A stretch of 64,000 bases of DNA, from positions 29,650 through 93,649 of the forward strand of contig NZ_JAAEDM010000010.1 in assembly GCF_018129065.1 (NCBI RefSeq), given 5' to 3'. The translations under genes and the position numbers were made by a program. This document shows positions 48,959 to 57,160 of this stretch, one piece after another. The DNA is from Neoroseomonas soli (GTDB lineage: Bacteria > Pseudomonadota > Alphaproteobacteria > Acetobacterales > Acetobacteraceae). The notes beneath the pieces were generated by a model that saw nothing but the letters and a program-made list of their open reading frames with translations, was not told the origin of the DNA and searched no databases. How positions within the stretch are numbered: position 1 is the first letter of the stretch; each line of letters begins with the position of its first letter.

Positions 48959-49760
48959 ATGGCTGACTCCGCGCCGCATGGCCGCTTCGTCGCGCTCGGC
49001 GGCCTGATGGCGCTTGTTGCGCTGCCATTCCTGCTCGCCGGGCTGCGGGCCGGCTCGCCGGCGCCACGGGCGGCGGAGCGCGCACGCACCGGCTTCGTTG
49101 GCTCCGCCACCTGCGCATCTTGCCACGCTGCCGAAGCCTCCGCCTGGCGATCACGCCCGTGCCATGGCCGCGGCGACGCCGGCGAATGTGCTTGGCGACT
49201 TCTCCGGCGTGACCAGCACGGACGGTCGCCACACCGCGACCTTCCGGCGCGAGGGCGACCGCTACGTCATCCGTACCGACGGGCCCGGCGGCGCAGTCGC
49301 GGACTTCACCATCACCGAGACCTTCGGCGCTGATCCTCTGCAGCAATACCTGCTGCTGTTTCCCGATGGCCGCCGCCAGGCCCTGCCCTGGGCGTGGGAC
49401 ACCCGGTTGCGTGAAGAAGGCGGGCAGCGCTGGTTTCACCTGATGGCACAGGAGCCGCTGCCCACGAACGATCCGCTTCATTGGACCGGACGCGAGCAGA
49501 CCTGGAACTTCATGTGCGCCTCCTGCCACTCGACAGGGCTGGTGCGCGGCTACGACGAAGCGACGGACCGCTACGAGACCACCTGGACCGAGATCAGCGT
49601 CGGCTGTGAGAGCTGCCACGGGCCGGGCGCCGCGCATGTCGCCTGGGCGCAGCCGGGCGCGCGCAAGGACGATTCGCATCGCGCCCTCCTCGTCCGCCTG
49701 CGTGACCGGTCGGGCGGCGCCTGGCGCTTCGTCGCGGACGATCCGCGCGCGCCGATGACG
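48959..49760 (+). pseudogene. Multihaem cytochrome c family gene, frameshifted and 3'-truncated
   Basis: The first part (from the ATG at 48959) has a membrane anchor (FVALGGLMALVALPFLLAG) and a haem motif CASCH in GSATCASCHAAEASAW. Near 49150 the frame shifts, and the continuation is in the next frame (AMAAATPANVLGDFSGVT) with further haem sites CASCHSTG and CESCHGPGAAHVAW. The gene breaks off near 49760. Family members are usually 600 residues or more, with TPR parts. The damage makes a working electron-transfer protein unlikely. It is joined tail to tail to another broken gene. Confidence 0.75.
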
Positions 49761-50299
49761 GGATCCACCCAACTCGTTGACGAACTCTGTGTCCGTCCGG
49801 GCAGCCGGCCGGGATCGAGCCTGAGTTCCGTGTCGAACCACCAGCCGCGGATGCCCCCGCCCAGCTCAATGCGTCCGGCCGACCCATCCAGCACGGTATA
49901 GAGGCCGATGGCGGAGATCTCCGCCGACCGACTGGGTCCGCGCGCTGCCGCCGCTGTAGGCGCCGAAGCCCGGCACCGGGACGCCCTGCTCCAGGTTGAG
50001 GTACATGATGTCGGTGACGAGGCTGAAGTTCCCCCGTCGCGCCTCGGCCAGGCCCATGAAGGAGAACTTCATCGTGTCGAAGATGTCGCCGAAATCGGCG
50101 CTGAAGGTCTCCGCCCTGTGCGGGCCCCTGACCTCGCCGCCGAGGCCCGAGAACCAGACATAAGGGGACACCGTAAACGCCCACGCATCGGCGGGCTGAT
50201 CAGGCGTCTGCGCCGCGGCGGGGGGCTGCCACGAGCGCCAGATTGGCCAGCGCTCCAGCCAAGGCCCCCTGTTGCCGCGAAGCGGAATTTCGGCGTCAT
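49760..50299 (-). pseudogene. Outer-membrane beta-barrel-like protein gene, multiply frameshifted and 3'-truncated
   Basis: From the ATG at 50299 the frames, joined in order, give a signal peptide (MTPKFRFAATGGL, then ALANLALVAAP in another frame), then QTPDQPADAWAFTVSPYVWFSGLGGEVRG and FSLVTDIMYLNLEQGVPVPG. A further frame gives ELGGGIRGWWFDTELRLDPG and WVDPVIGAR. At least three frame changes are needed. Alternating hydrophobic strands after a signal peptide suggest an outer-membrane barrel. It ends at the junction with the cytochrome pseudogene. Confidence 0.65.
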
Positions 50300-50529
50300 C
50301 CTGGCCCCCTTCCATCGCATTGGCCGCCGCCCGGGAGAGCCCGGCCGCGGGAATGATCCGACCCCTGTTGCAGCGCGAGACTGCCGGTTGCTCGCGGCGT
50401 GCCCACAACGGGCGGGGCGTGGTGCGTCCCTTCCGCCGTCATGCCCGGCTGCATGGATCGATCGCCCGCGCGGTCTATCATTCCAATAAAGAAAGGATCG
50501 ATCGCAAGTGGCAGATGCGCGTTGATCCG

Positions 50530-50769
50530 TATCAATATCGCGCGCCCGGGCCTGCCGAAGCACGGCACGCACCTGCTCATGGGCGAGGAGTTCCCGCGGG
50601 AGGTCGCGAACCAGGCGGCGCAGCCGCGTCACGCGCAGCCCGGCATCGGCGAGGAGGCGGTTGTTCGAGGCCTGCATCAAGGCGAGATGGAAGCCCGAGT
50701 TCAGTTCGAAGACCTCGTGCGGGTCGGGCTGCTCGCCGACCCGGCCCTCGGGCGAGAGCGCAAGACTTG
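50530..50769 (-). pseudogene. GntR/FadR-type regulator fragment (FCD domain)
   Basis: On the minus strand one frame reads DPHEVFELNSGFHLALMQASNN, then RLLADAGLRVTRLRRLVRDLPRELLAHEQV, the C-terminal ligand-binding part of FadR-like GntR proteins (F-HLALMQASNN is a family signature). No DNA-binding N-terminus is present, and the frame decays into unrelated sequence. The 84 bp up to the Lrp gene hold its promoter region. Confidence 0.65.
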
Positions 50770-50852
50770 AGATCCGCCCCGGAGCAGCGGTATCGCCAAA
50801 TCGGAGGGATTGCCGCAGTATTCACGGCCGTATGCATGTTCGATGGAGAATT

Positions 50853-51314
50853 ATGCAAGAGATCGACCGTACCGACCGGATGATCCTGAACATCCTCCAG
50901 CGCGAGGGCCGGATCACCAATCTCGAACTCGCCGACCGCATCGGCCTCTCGCCGACCGCGACGAGCGAGCGGACGCGACGGTTGCTGAAGGACGGCCTCG
51001 TCACGGGGTTCGGGGCCCGCCTGGACCCGCATCGGCTCGGTCTCGGGCTGCTCGTCTTCGTCGAGGTGCTGCTGGACAAGACCACGCCCGACGTCTTCGA
51101 CCACTTCGCGGCGGCGGCGCGCCGGGCGCCCGAGGTGCTGGAATGCCACATGGTCGCGGGCGGCTTCGACTACCTGCTCAAGACCCGCGTGCGCGACATG
51201 GCGGCCTACCGCACCTTCCTTGGCGGGGTGCTGCTGGGCTTGCCAGGCGTGAGGGAAACACGGACCTACGCCGTCATGGAGGAAGTGAAGACCGACGGAC
51301 CGCTCGCTCTGTGA
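50853..51314 (+). CDS. Lrp/AsnC-family transcriptional regulator
   Basis: A 153-residue regulator from the ATG at 50853, close behind GGAG. The N-terminal HTH (EIDRTDRMILNILQREGRITNLELADRIGLSPTATSERTRRL) and the C-terminal RAM domain (GLLVFVEVLLDK, VLECHMVAGGFDYLLKTRVRDMAAYRTFLGGVLLGLPGVRETRTYAVMEEVK) are complete. Such proteins usually sense amino acids and control neighbouring transport or catabolic genes. Here the gene is not next to an obvious target; the nearest gene, TctC, is convergent. It marks the start of intact chromosomal DNA. Confidence 0.9.
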   Translation: MQEIDRTDRMILNILQREGRITNLELADRIGLSPTATSERTRRLLKDGLVTGFGARLDPHRLGLGLLVFVEVLLDKTTPDVFDHFAAAARRAPEVLECHMVAGGFDYLLKTRVRDMAAYRTFLGGVLLGLPGVRETRTYAVMEEVKTDGPLAL

Positions 51315-51498
51315 CCGCGGGCGATTGGCAAGGCCCACGGCGGGCCAGGGTCATCGAACTTCCCTGCGCCCGGGACATTTCATCCGCCGGCTCCTGCCGC
51401 GGCGCCGTCTCTTCCGCATAAGCGAGCCAGTTTCGACCCGATGGATGGGATCGGGGTCTCGGCCTTTCCCGATCCTTTCCGGCCGTCCGTTGGGCACC

Positions 51499-51527
51499 CC
51501 CGGCCGCGCGGGGCAGGCGCGGCCGGG
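51499..51527. terminator. Bidirectional terminator-like hairpin
   Basis: CCCGGCCGCGC and GCGCGGCCGGG form perfect 11-bp arms around GGGGCAG between the convergent Lrp and TctC genes. It would end transcription from both sides. The rest of the 228-bp gap holds no gene. Confidence 0.65.
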
Positions 51528-51542
51528 AAGCGGTGGTGTGGG

Positions 51543-52508
51543 TCAGTCCGGGCGGATGTTGTTCCGCCGGATCACCTCGCCCCATTTCGCGTTCTCGCTG
51601 CGGATGAAGGCGCCGAATTCCTCCGGGTCGTTGCCGCCGGGGATGGCGCCCTGCTCGTTAAGGCGGCGGCGGACATCCGCATCCTGCAGGGCGGCGATGG
51701 CGGCGCGACGGATCGCCTCCAGCGCGCCGGGCTGCGTGCGCACCGGCGCGACGAGCCCATGCCAGTTGCTCGCATCCACCGACGGCAGGCCGAGCTCGCG
51801 GAAGGTCGGCACATCCGGCAGCCAGGAGAGGCGCTCCGGCGTCCCGACGGCCAGCGCGCGCATCGCCCCGCCATTGATCTGCGGCAGCAGCACCGGCAGG
51901 TCGGCGAAGCCGAGCTGCACCTCGTTGCGCAGGATGGCGGTCGCGAGCTGACCGCCGCTGTTGTAGGCGATCTGCACGATGTCGAGCCCCGCGGCTGCGC
52001 GGAGCTGCTCGGCCGCAAGATGCGGCATGGAGCCGTTTCCGGTCGAGCCGAAGTTCAGCGCCCCCGGCCGCGCCCGCGCATCGGCGATGAGGTCCTGCAG
52101 CGTGCGATAGGGCGAGGCGGAGGGTACGACGATCGGCTCCGGCACCAGGACGCCCAGCGTGATCGGCGCCAGGTCGCGCACCGGGTCGTAGGGCGTGCCG
52201 CGGCCGAGGTTCGGAGAGATCGCGAGCGCGCCGGCGCTGCCGATGCCGAAGACGTAGCCGTCCGGCGCCGCCTTCGCGACGACGTCCACGCCCGTGACGC
52301 CGCCGGCGCCGGGGCGGTTGTCCACCACCACCGGCTGGCCCAGCGCCTGCTGCATGTGCGGGGCCAGGATGCGCGCGACGATGTCGCTGGGACCGCCGGC
52401 GGCGAAGGGCACGACGAACCGGATCGGGCGGCTCGGGTAGGTTTCCTGCGCCACGGCAGGCAGCGCGGCGAGCGCCCCGAGCAGGGCGGCGATGGCGATG
52501 CGTCTCAT
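51543..52508 (-). CDS. TctC/Bug-type periplasmic solute-binding protein
   Basis: A 321-residue periplasmic protein with a signal peptide (MRRIAIAALLGALAALPAVAQ). Family motifs follow: YPSRPIRFVVPFAAGGPSDIVAR, GQPVVVDNRPGAGGVTG, YNSGGQLATAILRNEVQLGFADL and the end RSENAKWGEVIRRNNIRPD. Bug proteins bind carboxylates or aromatic acids for tripartite transport or sensing. No TctA/TctB membrane genes are nearby, as usual for this expanded family. It is last in the leftward operon under IclR, so its ligand is probably the substrate handled by the amidohydrolase. Confidence 0.9.
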   Translation of the reverse strand: MRRIAIAALLGALAALPAVAQETYPSRPIRFVVPFAAGGPSDIVARILAPHMQQALGQPVVVDNRPGAGGVTGVDVVAKAAPDGYVFGIGSAGALAISPNLGRGTPYDPVRDLAPITLGVLVPEPIVVPSASPYRTLQDLIADARARPGALNFGSTGNGSMPHLAAEQLRAAAGLDIVQIAYNSGGQLATAILRNEVQLGFADLPVLLPQINGGAMRALAVGTPERLSWLPDVPTFRELGLPSVDASNWHGLVAPVRTQPGALEAIRRAAIAALQDADVRRRLNEQGAIPGGNDPEEFGAFIRSENAKWGEVIRRNNIRPD

Positions 52509-52533
52509 GGGCGTTCCTCTGCGTTGTCGTTGT

Positions 52534-53574
52534 TCAGGCGATGTCGGGCAGCCGGTAGAAGCGCGCGGCGCTGCGCCAGAAGAGATCGGCCTTCTCCGCG
52601 GCGCTCGCGCCGGCGGCGATGCGCTTCATCGCGTTCCAGCCGACGCCGTAGGCGTAGCCGCCCTTGTCCACGGGGAAGTTGCTCTCGAACATGCAGCGGG
52701 TCGTGCCGAAGGCGCCAATGCAGCGTTCCATCCAGGGTCGCCAGGCGTCGGCGAGTTCGGTCGAGGACGGCGCCCGCTCGCGCGTCTCGAAGCCGAAGCC
52801 GGGCAGGCGCATGCCGAGGCCACCCAGCTTCACCATGACGTTCGGGCAGGTGGCGAGATCGCGGATCGCGGCCGACCACTGCTGGAAGACCTCGTCGCTC
52901 CTGCCCTCGTAGTGCCCGATGCCGAGGATGCCGCCGCAATGGTCGAGCACCATCGGCACCTGCGGGAAGGCGCGGGCGAGCGCGGTCAGTTTCGGGATCT
53001 GGTGGAAATACATCCAGGCGTCGAAGGACAGGCCGCGCCTGCCGAGTTCCGCTATGCCGGCGCGGAAGCCCGGGCTGTCCAGCATGTCCTCCGCGGGCTG
53101 GTAGGCCGGGTTCAGAATCTCGGGATCGGGGTCCCAGGTGGCGATGTGGCGGATGCCGCGGAAGCGGCCATTGCCGGCGGCGATGTGTGCATCCAGCACC
53201 GCGCCCGCCGCTTCGCCGCGCGTGAGATCCGCGAAGCCGACGATGCCCTGGCAGACGCGGACCTTGCCGTAGGTGCCGCTCTCGCACATCGCGGCGATGC
53301 CGGCGGAGAACTGCGTCTCGCCGACCGGGCGCAATTCCTCCGGCCCGTCGGCGCGGTGGAAGGCGCGGGCCTGCACCAGCACCGTCGCGCGCACGTCATG
53401 GCCGCTGGCGATGTCGGCGAGGATGTCGTCGAGCAGGTAGCGCCAGCCCGGCCGGTCCCACAGATGGTGGTGCGGGTCGATGATGGGCTGCGCGGGATCG
53501 AGCGGGTCCTCCGGCGTCGTCGCCAGCCAGTCGGGACGGACGGCGATGTAGTGCTGCTGCTTACCGGTGCTCAT
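52534..53574 (-). CDS. Amidohydrolase family protein (TIM-barrel metal hydrolase)
   Basis: A 346-residue enzyme of the amidohydrolase_2 type. The start is the ATG at 53574, which overlaps the previous stop (ATGA); the longer open frame upstream is noise. The metal motif is HxH in QPIIDPHHHLWDRPG, with the later residues H in PMVLDHCGGILGIG and the final FESNFPVDKGG region with the catalytic aspartate. Relatives include lactonases and decarboxylases of aromatic breakdown such as LigI and ACMSD. With a CMD protein next to it, it probably acts in breakdown of a carboxylated ring or lactone. Confidence 0.85.
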   Translation of the reverse strand: MSTGKQQHYIAVRPDWLATTPEDPLDPAQPIIDPHHHLWDRPGWRYLLDDILADIASGHDVRATVLVQARAFHRADGPEELRPVGETQFSAGIAAMCESGTYGKVRVCQGIVGFADLTRGEAAGAVLDAHIAAGNGRFRGIRHIATWDPDPEILNPAYQPAEDMLDSPGFRAGIAELGRRGLSFDAWMYFHQIPKLTALARAFPQVPMVLDHCGGILGIGHYEGRSDEVFQQWSAAIRDLATCPNVMVKLGGLGMRLPGFGFETRERAPSSTELADAWRPWMERCIGAFGTTRCMFESNFPVDKGGYAYGVGWNAMKRIAAGASAAEKADLFWRSAARFYRLPDIA

Positions 53575-54146
53575 CGACTGGCCTCCGCGAAATCGGGATC
53601 GTTCAGCTCGGGGGCGATGCTGCCGGGAATGCCGAGCTCGAAGGTGTTCAGCGTCAGCGCGACGAGGCAGTAGTAGCCGAGGATGCCGACCAGCTCGACC
53701 ATGCCGCGCTCGCCGAGTGCCTCGACGCCGCGCGCGTAGATCGGCTGCGGCACGCGGCCCGTGGCGAGCAGCGTGGTCGAGACGTCGTAGACCGCCTGGT
53801 CCCGCGCGTCGCGCAGCGCCGGCGTGCGACGCGCGGCGATGGCGGCGATCACCTCCGGGTCCATCCCGGCCTTCAGCCCCTCGCGCTTGTGCGCGGTCCA
53901 TTCGTGGTGGGAGGTCCAGTGGCGGCCGCAGACCAGGATCGCGAGTTCGGACAGGCGCGGTTCGAGGCTGGTCTGGTAGCGCAGCAACTCGCCGAGCTTC
54001 TGGGCGCGGCTGGCGAGTTCCGGGTTCTGCAGCCAGGCGACCATCGGCGCGGGCACGCGGCCGCGGATGCCGGCGACGGCCTCGCTGACGGCGGCCTTCT
54101 GCGCCTCCGTCATCGCCGCTTCCTGCGGCAGCTCCAGGCGGGGCAT
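53571..54146 (-). CDS. Carboxymuconolactone decarboxylase (CMD/AhpD) family protein
   Basis: A 191-residue helical protein. Features are the ELAILVCGRHWTSHHEWTAHKREGLKAG signature (AhpD-like helix with a single cysteine and the WTSHHEW motif) and the helices MVELVGILGYYCLVALTLNTFEL. The CxxC redox pair of AhpD is absent, so it resembles the lactone decarboxylase branch rather than the peroxidase branch. It is coupled to the amidohydrolase. Probable role: a decarboxylation step in the same catabolic pathway. Confidence 0.85.
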   Translation of the reverse strand: MPRLELPQEAAMTEAQKAAVSEAVAGIRGRVPAPMVAWLQNPELASRAQKLGELLRYQTSLEPRLSELAILVCGRHWTSHHEWTAHKREGLKAGMDPEVIAAIAARRTPALRDARDQAVYDVSTTLLATGRVPQPIYARGVEALGERGMVELVGILGYYCLVALTLNTFELGIPGSIAPELNDPDFAEASR

Positions 54147-54166
54147 GGGCGTTCCTCCTCTTGGTG

Positions 54167-54919
54167 TCAGGCCTGGGCCGCGATGGGCGCGGGATCGCCG
54201 CCCAGGGTGCGCGTCAGCGCGACGGCTTCGCGCAGCACGAGCGGCAGGCAGAGCGCCTCCGCCGCCGGATCGAAACGGTAGAGCGGCATGGTGATGCCGA
54301 TGGAGCCGGCGACACGGCCACGGGCATCGAGCACGGGTGCAGCGATGGCGGCGACCTCCGGCAGGCGCTCGCCGCGGCTGACGATCGGCAGGCGGGGGCG
54401 CGGCTCGGTCTCCAATGCCACCAGTGCGCGGCCATGGGCGCCGATGCCGAGCGGCGCGACCTCCCCCACGCGCGCGATGGTGCGCACCGGCTGCGGGCTG
54501 TCGAGACGGAAGAGGCAGCGCCGCGCCGTACCCTCACGCACGAAGAAGGCCGCGCTCTCGCGGCTTTCGCTGCGCAGCCGGTCGAGAGCAGGCATCACCT
54601 GGTCCTCGAGCCGCAGCCCGCGCCGGAAGCGTTCCCCGAGCACGAGCAACTGCGGGCCGAGCGCATAGCCGCCGCCGGCGAGGCGCTGCACGAAGCCGTG
54701 GCTTTCGAGTGTGCCGAGCAGGCGCAGCGCGGTCGTCATGTGCAGGCCGGCACGGCGGGCGATCTCGGCCAGCGGAAGGGCGGCGTCCCCATCCTCGAAG
54801 GCGAGCAGCAGGGCGAGCGCACGGTCCACCGCGCGCACATTGCCGTCGGGTTCCGCGGCATCGCCCCTTGGGGTGGAGCGGACGGCCGTCGCGCCTGTGC
54901 TTCTCGTCGGTTTCCTCAC
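54167..54919 (-). CDS. IclR-family transcriptional regulator
   Basis: A 250-residue regulator. The N-terminal winged HTH spans residues 28-80 (VRAVDRALALLLAFEDG, LAEIARRAGLHMTTALRLLGTLESHGFVQR) and the effector domain 95-245 (PALDRLRSESRESAAFFVREGTARRCLFRLDS, GAHGRALVALE, SIGITMPLYRF). It is first in the leftward operon and divergent from the second TctC gene. It therefore probably senses the pathway's aromatic or lactone intermediate and controls both sides. Confidence 0.9.
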   Translation of the reverse strand: MRKPTRSTGATAVRSTPRGDAAEPDGNVRAVDRALALLLAFEDGDAALPLAEIARRAGLHMTTALRLLGTLESHGFVQRLAGGGYALGPQLLVLGERFRRGLRLEDQVMPALDRLRSESRESAAFFVREGTARRCLFRLDSPQPVRTIARVGEVAPLGIGAHGRALVALETEPRPRLPIVSRGERLPEVAAIAAPVLDARGRVAGSIGITMPLYRFDPAAEALCLPLVLREAVALTRTLGGDPAPIAAQA

Positions 54920-55019
54920 CCGGTTCTCTTAGATGTCAATTTCACGGAATGGAAGAGAATTGCACTGGGTGGATATCGCGGGTAATGCCCCGCCCGGGAT
55001 GAAGCACCGGAGCAATGCC
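54920..55019. promoter_or_regulatory. Divergent IclR/TctC control region
   Basis: A 100-bp gap between divergent genes, with the AT-richer core TTAGATGTCAATTTCACGGAA followed by TGGAAGAGAATTGC near 54930-54962. IclR proteins bind palindromic sites in such regions, but I cannot fix an exact palindrome. Confidence 0.4.
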
Positions 55020-55997
55020 ATGCACGCCACCACGCGCCGAACGGCCCTGGGTCTCCTGGGAGGGATCGGGCTGGCGCGGCAGTCCCGCGCGCAGACGAGC
55101 GCGGCGCGGCCGATGACCTTGCTGGTGCCCTTCGCGCCCGGCGGCGCCTCCGACATCGCGGCCCGGGCCTTCAGCACCCAGCTTGCCGAGCGCCGCGGCC
55201 AGCCCGTGGTGGTCGAGAACCGGCCCGGTGCGAATGGCCAGCTCGCAGCGCGGATGCTTGCCCGGGCAGCGCCCGACGGCACGACGCTGATGGTCGGCTC
55301 GATCGGCGTCTTCGCGCTGAATGCCGTGCTCTACCGCAACTCGGGCTATGACCCGCTGACGGATTTCGCGCCGGTCACGCTGGCGGTGACGACGCCGAAC
55401 GTGCTCGTCGTGAATCCGAATGTCGCGCCGGTCGGGAACCTCGCTGAACTGGTCGCCTGGATGAAGGCACGGCCGGGCAGGGTGTTCCACGCCACCAGCG
55501 GCATCGGTTCGTCGCCGCACCTGACGATGGAGCTGTTCAGCCAGCGCACGGGCGCGGAGGCGACCCATGTCCCCTCGCGCGGCGGTGCGACGGCGGTGAT
55601 GGACCAGCTTGCGGGGACGGTGCAGATCTCCTTCCAAGGGCTCGGCTCCATCATCGGGCCGGTGCGCGAAGGCCAGCTGCGCGCCCTGATGGTGACCGCC
55701 GGCGAGCGCAGCCCCCTGCTGCCCGAGGTGCCGACCGCCGCCGAGGCGGGCCTGCCCGATTTCGAGGTGAGTTCCTGGCAGGCCGTGATGGCGCCGGCAG
55801 CGATGCCCGCGCCCCTGCGCGAGCAGCTTGCCGCCGAGATCACCGCCATCCTGAGGCAGCCGGCGACCGCCGCGACGCTGGCTCAGGGCGGCTACACCGT
55901 CGCCGGCGGAACGCCGGAGGAATACGGTGCCTTCCAGCGCGCCGAGATCGAGCGCTGGCGCCGCGTTGCCCAGGCCGCGAAGATCGAGCTCGACTGA
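55020..55997 (+). CDS. TctC/Bug-type periplasmic solute-binding protein
   Basis: A 325-residue protein. The ATG at 55020 is chosen because CGGAGC lies at good distance and the signal peptide (TTRRTALGLLGGIGLARQSRAQT, with a twin-arginine-like RR) starts there; longer starts are possible at 54933 and 54999. Motifs are PMTLLVPFAPGGASDIAARAFS, GQPVVVENRPGANGQLAARM, FSQRTGAEATHVPSRGGATAVMDQLAG and the end FQRAEIERWRRVAQAAKIELD. It is divergent from the IclR gene and followed by a dehydrogenase gene. It probably binds the substrate of this gene cluster. Confidence 0.9.
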   Translation: MHATTRRTALGLLGGIGLARQSRAQTSAARPMTLLVPFAPGGASDIAARAFSTQLAERRGQPVVVENRPGANGQLAARMLARAAPDGTTLMVGSIGVFALNAVLYRNSGYDPLTDFAPVTLAVTTPNVLVVNPNVAPVGNLAELVAWMKARPGRVFHATSGIGSSPHLTMELFSQRTGAEATHVPSRGGATAVMDQLAGTVQISFQGLGSIIGPVREGQLRALMVTAGERSPLLPEVPTAAEAGLPDFEVSSWQAVMAPAAMPAPLREQLAAEITAILRQPATAATLAQGGYTVAGGTPEEYGAFQRAEIERWRRVAQAAKIELD

Positions 55998-56012
55998 GAG
56001 GGGGGCGGGTCG

Positions 56013-56090
56013 ATCCGTCGCCCCGCCCACCGGCCGGTGCTCGCGCATTGGCGCGAGGCGACCGAGGCCGCCAACATCCGCGTGGAGTGA
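56013..56090 (+). pseudogene. C-terminal remnant of another TctC gene
   Basis: The frame ending at the TGA at 56088 reads HRPVLAHWREATEAANIRVE, the exact style of TctC C-termini (compare the WGEVIRRNNIRPD end at 51543). No upstream part exists. It is probably a deletion scar from recombination between TctC paralogues. Confidence 0.55.
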
Positions 56091-56093
56091 GAG

Positions 56094-56894
56094 ATGTCGC
56101 AGCGTTTCACCGACCAGGTCGCGATCGTCACCGGGGCCGGCTGCATCGGCCCCGGCTGGGGCAACGGGCGCGCCGTCGCCGTCGGCCTGGCGCGCGAGGG
56201 CGCCATCGTCGTCGGCGTGGATCGCAATGCAGGGTCGATGACGGAGACCGCCGAGCGTATCGCCGCGGAGGGCGGGCGCTTCGAGACGGCGACGATCGAC
56301 GTGACCGACGGCGCCGCGATCGCGGGCCTGGTCGCGGATGTCGTCGCGCGGCATGGCCGCATCGACGTGCTGGTGAACAATGTCGGCGGCTCGGCGGCCG
56401 GCGGGCCGGTCGAGATGAGCGAGGAGGTCTGGGATCTCCAGATCGACACCAATCTCAAGAGCGTCTTCCTCACGCTCAAGCATGTGCTGCCGGTGATGGA
56501 AAGGCAGGGCGGCGGCGCGGTGGTGAACCTCGCCTCCACCTCCGGCATACGCTGGACCGGCGCGGCGCAGGTCGCCTATGCGGCGTCGAAGGCCGGCGTG
56601 ATCCAGCTCTCGCGCGTGGTGGCCGTGCAGTACGCGGCGAAGGGCATCCGCGTGAACACGGTGGTGCCGGGGCAGATGCACACGCCGATGGTCGAGGCGC
56701 GGCTCGCCGGCCAGCGCGCCGGCGGCGACGTGGACGCGCTCATCCGGCAGCGCCTGTCACGCATTCCGATGGGCTTCGCCGGAGACGGCCGCGATACGGC
56801 GAATGCCGTGCTCTTCCTGGCATCGGGCGAGGCGCGGTTCGTCACGGGAACCGAATTGGTCGTGGATGGCGGCATGTCGGTGCGGTGCGGATGA
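56094..56894 (+). CDS. Short-chain dehydrogenase/reductase (SDR) family oxidoreductase
   Basis: A 266-residue classical SDR. The nucleotide motif TGxxxGxG is present with a longer loop (VTGAGCIGPGWGNGRAVAVG); NNVGG is the NNAG-type motif. The catalytic triad is S in NLASTSG, Y in AYAASKAG with K four residues on, and N earlier in DTNLKSVF. The aspartate at the end of strand 2 (VVGVDRNAG) favours NAD. The loop insertion CIGPGW is unusual and is found in a subset of the family. It is just downstream of the TctC gene and is likely part of the same catabolic unit. Confidence 0.9.
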   Translation: MSQRFTDQVAIVTGAGCIGPGWGNGRAVAVGLAREGAIVVGVDRNAGSMTETAERIAAEGGRFETATIDVTDGAAIAGLVADVVARHGRIDVLVNNVGGSAAGGPVEMSEEVWDLQIDTNLKSVFLTLKHVLPVMERQGGGAVVNLASTSGIRWTGAAQVAYAASKAGVIQLSRVVAVQYAAKGIRVNTVVPGQMHTPMVEARLAGQRAGGDVDALIRQRLSRIPMGFAGDGRDTANAVLFLASGEARFVTGTELVVDGGMSVRCG

Positions 56895-57160
56895 TGGCGT
56901 GGTGCCGCGAACGCACTGATTGAACAGTCCAGGCGTGGCCTGCGATCGATCCGCCCCTTCACCTGGGCGGCGCGACCGCAGGCCTCATGCGGGCGGCAGC
57001 GATCGCCGACCCGTGGTCGAAGGCCACCGCGGCCCGCATGCCCCTTGTCTTGCACGCGGCCGCCCCACCAGCCTCGCGTGCGGATACGCCCGGCAAGGAT
57101 GCCTGGCGTACCGGCCGCCGCATCGATCGCTCCGCCACAGGCGGCATCTTCGGCGGCCTG
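56895..57160. other. Gap between SDR and dxs
   Basis: A 266-bp stretch with only short, unsupported frames. It separates two convergent genes, SDR rightward and dxs leftward. No clear terminator hairpin with a U-tract was found. Confidence 0.4.

Noticed and set aside
48738..49841. 367-residue leftward ORF over the cytochrome pseudogene
   Set aside because: Lacks any family pattern, and the haem motifs are on the plus strand.
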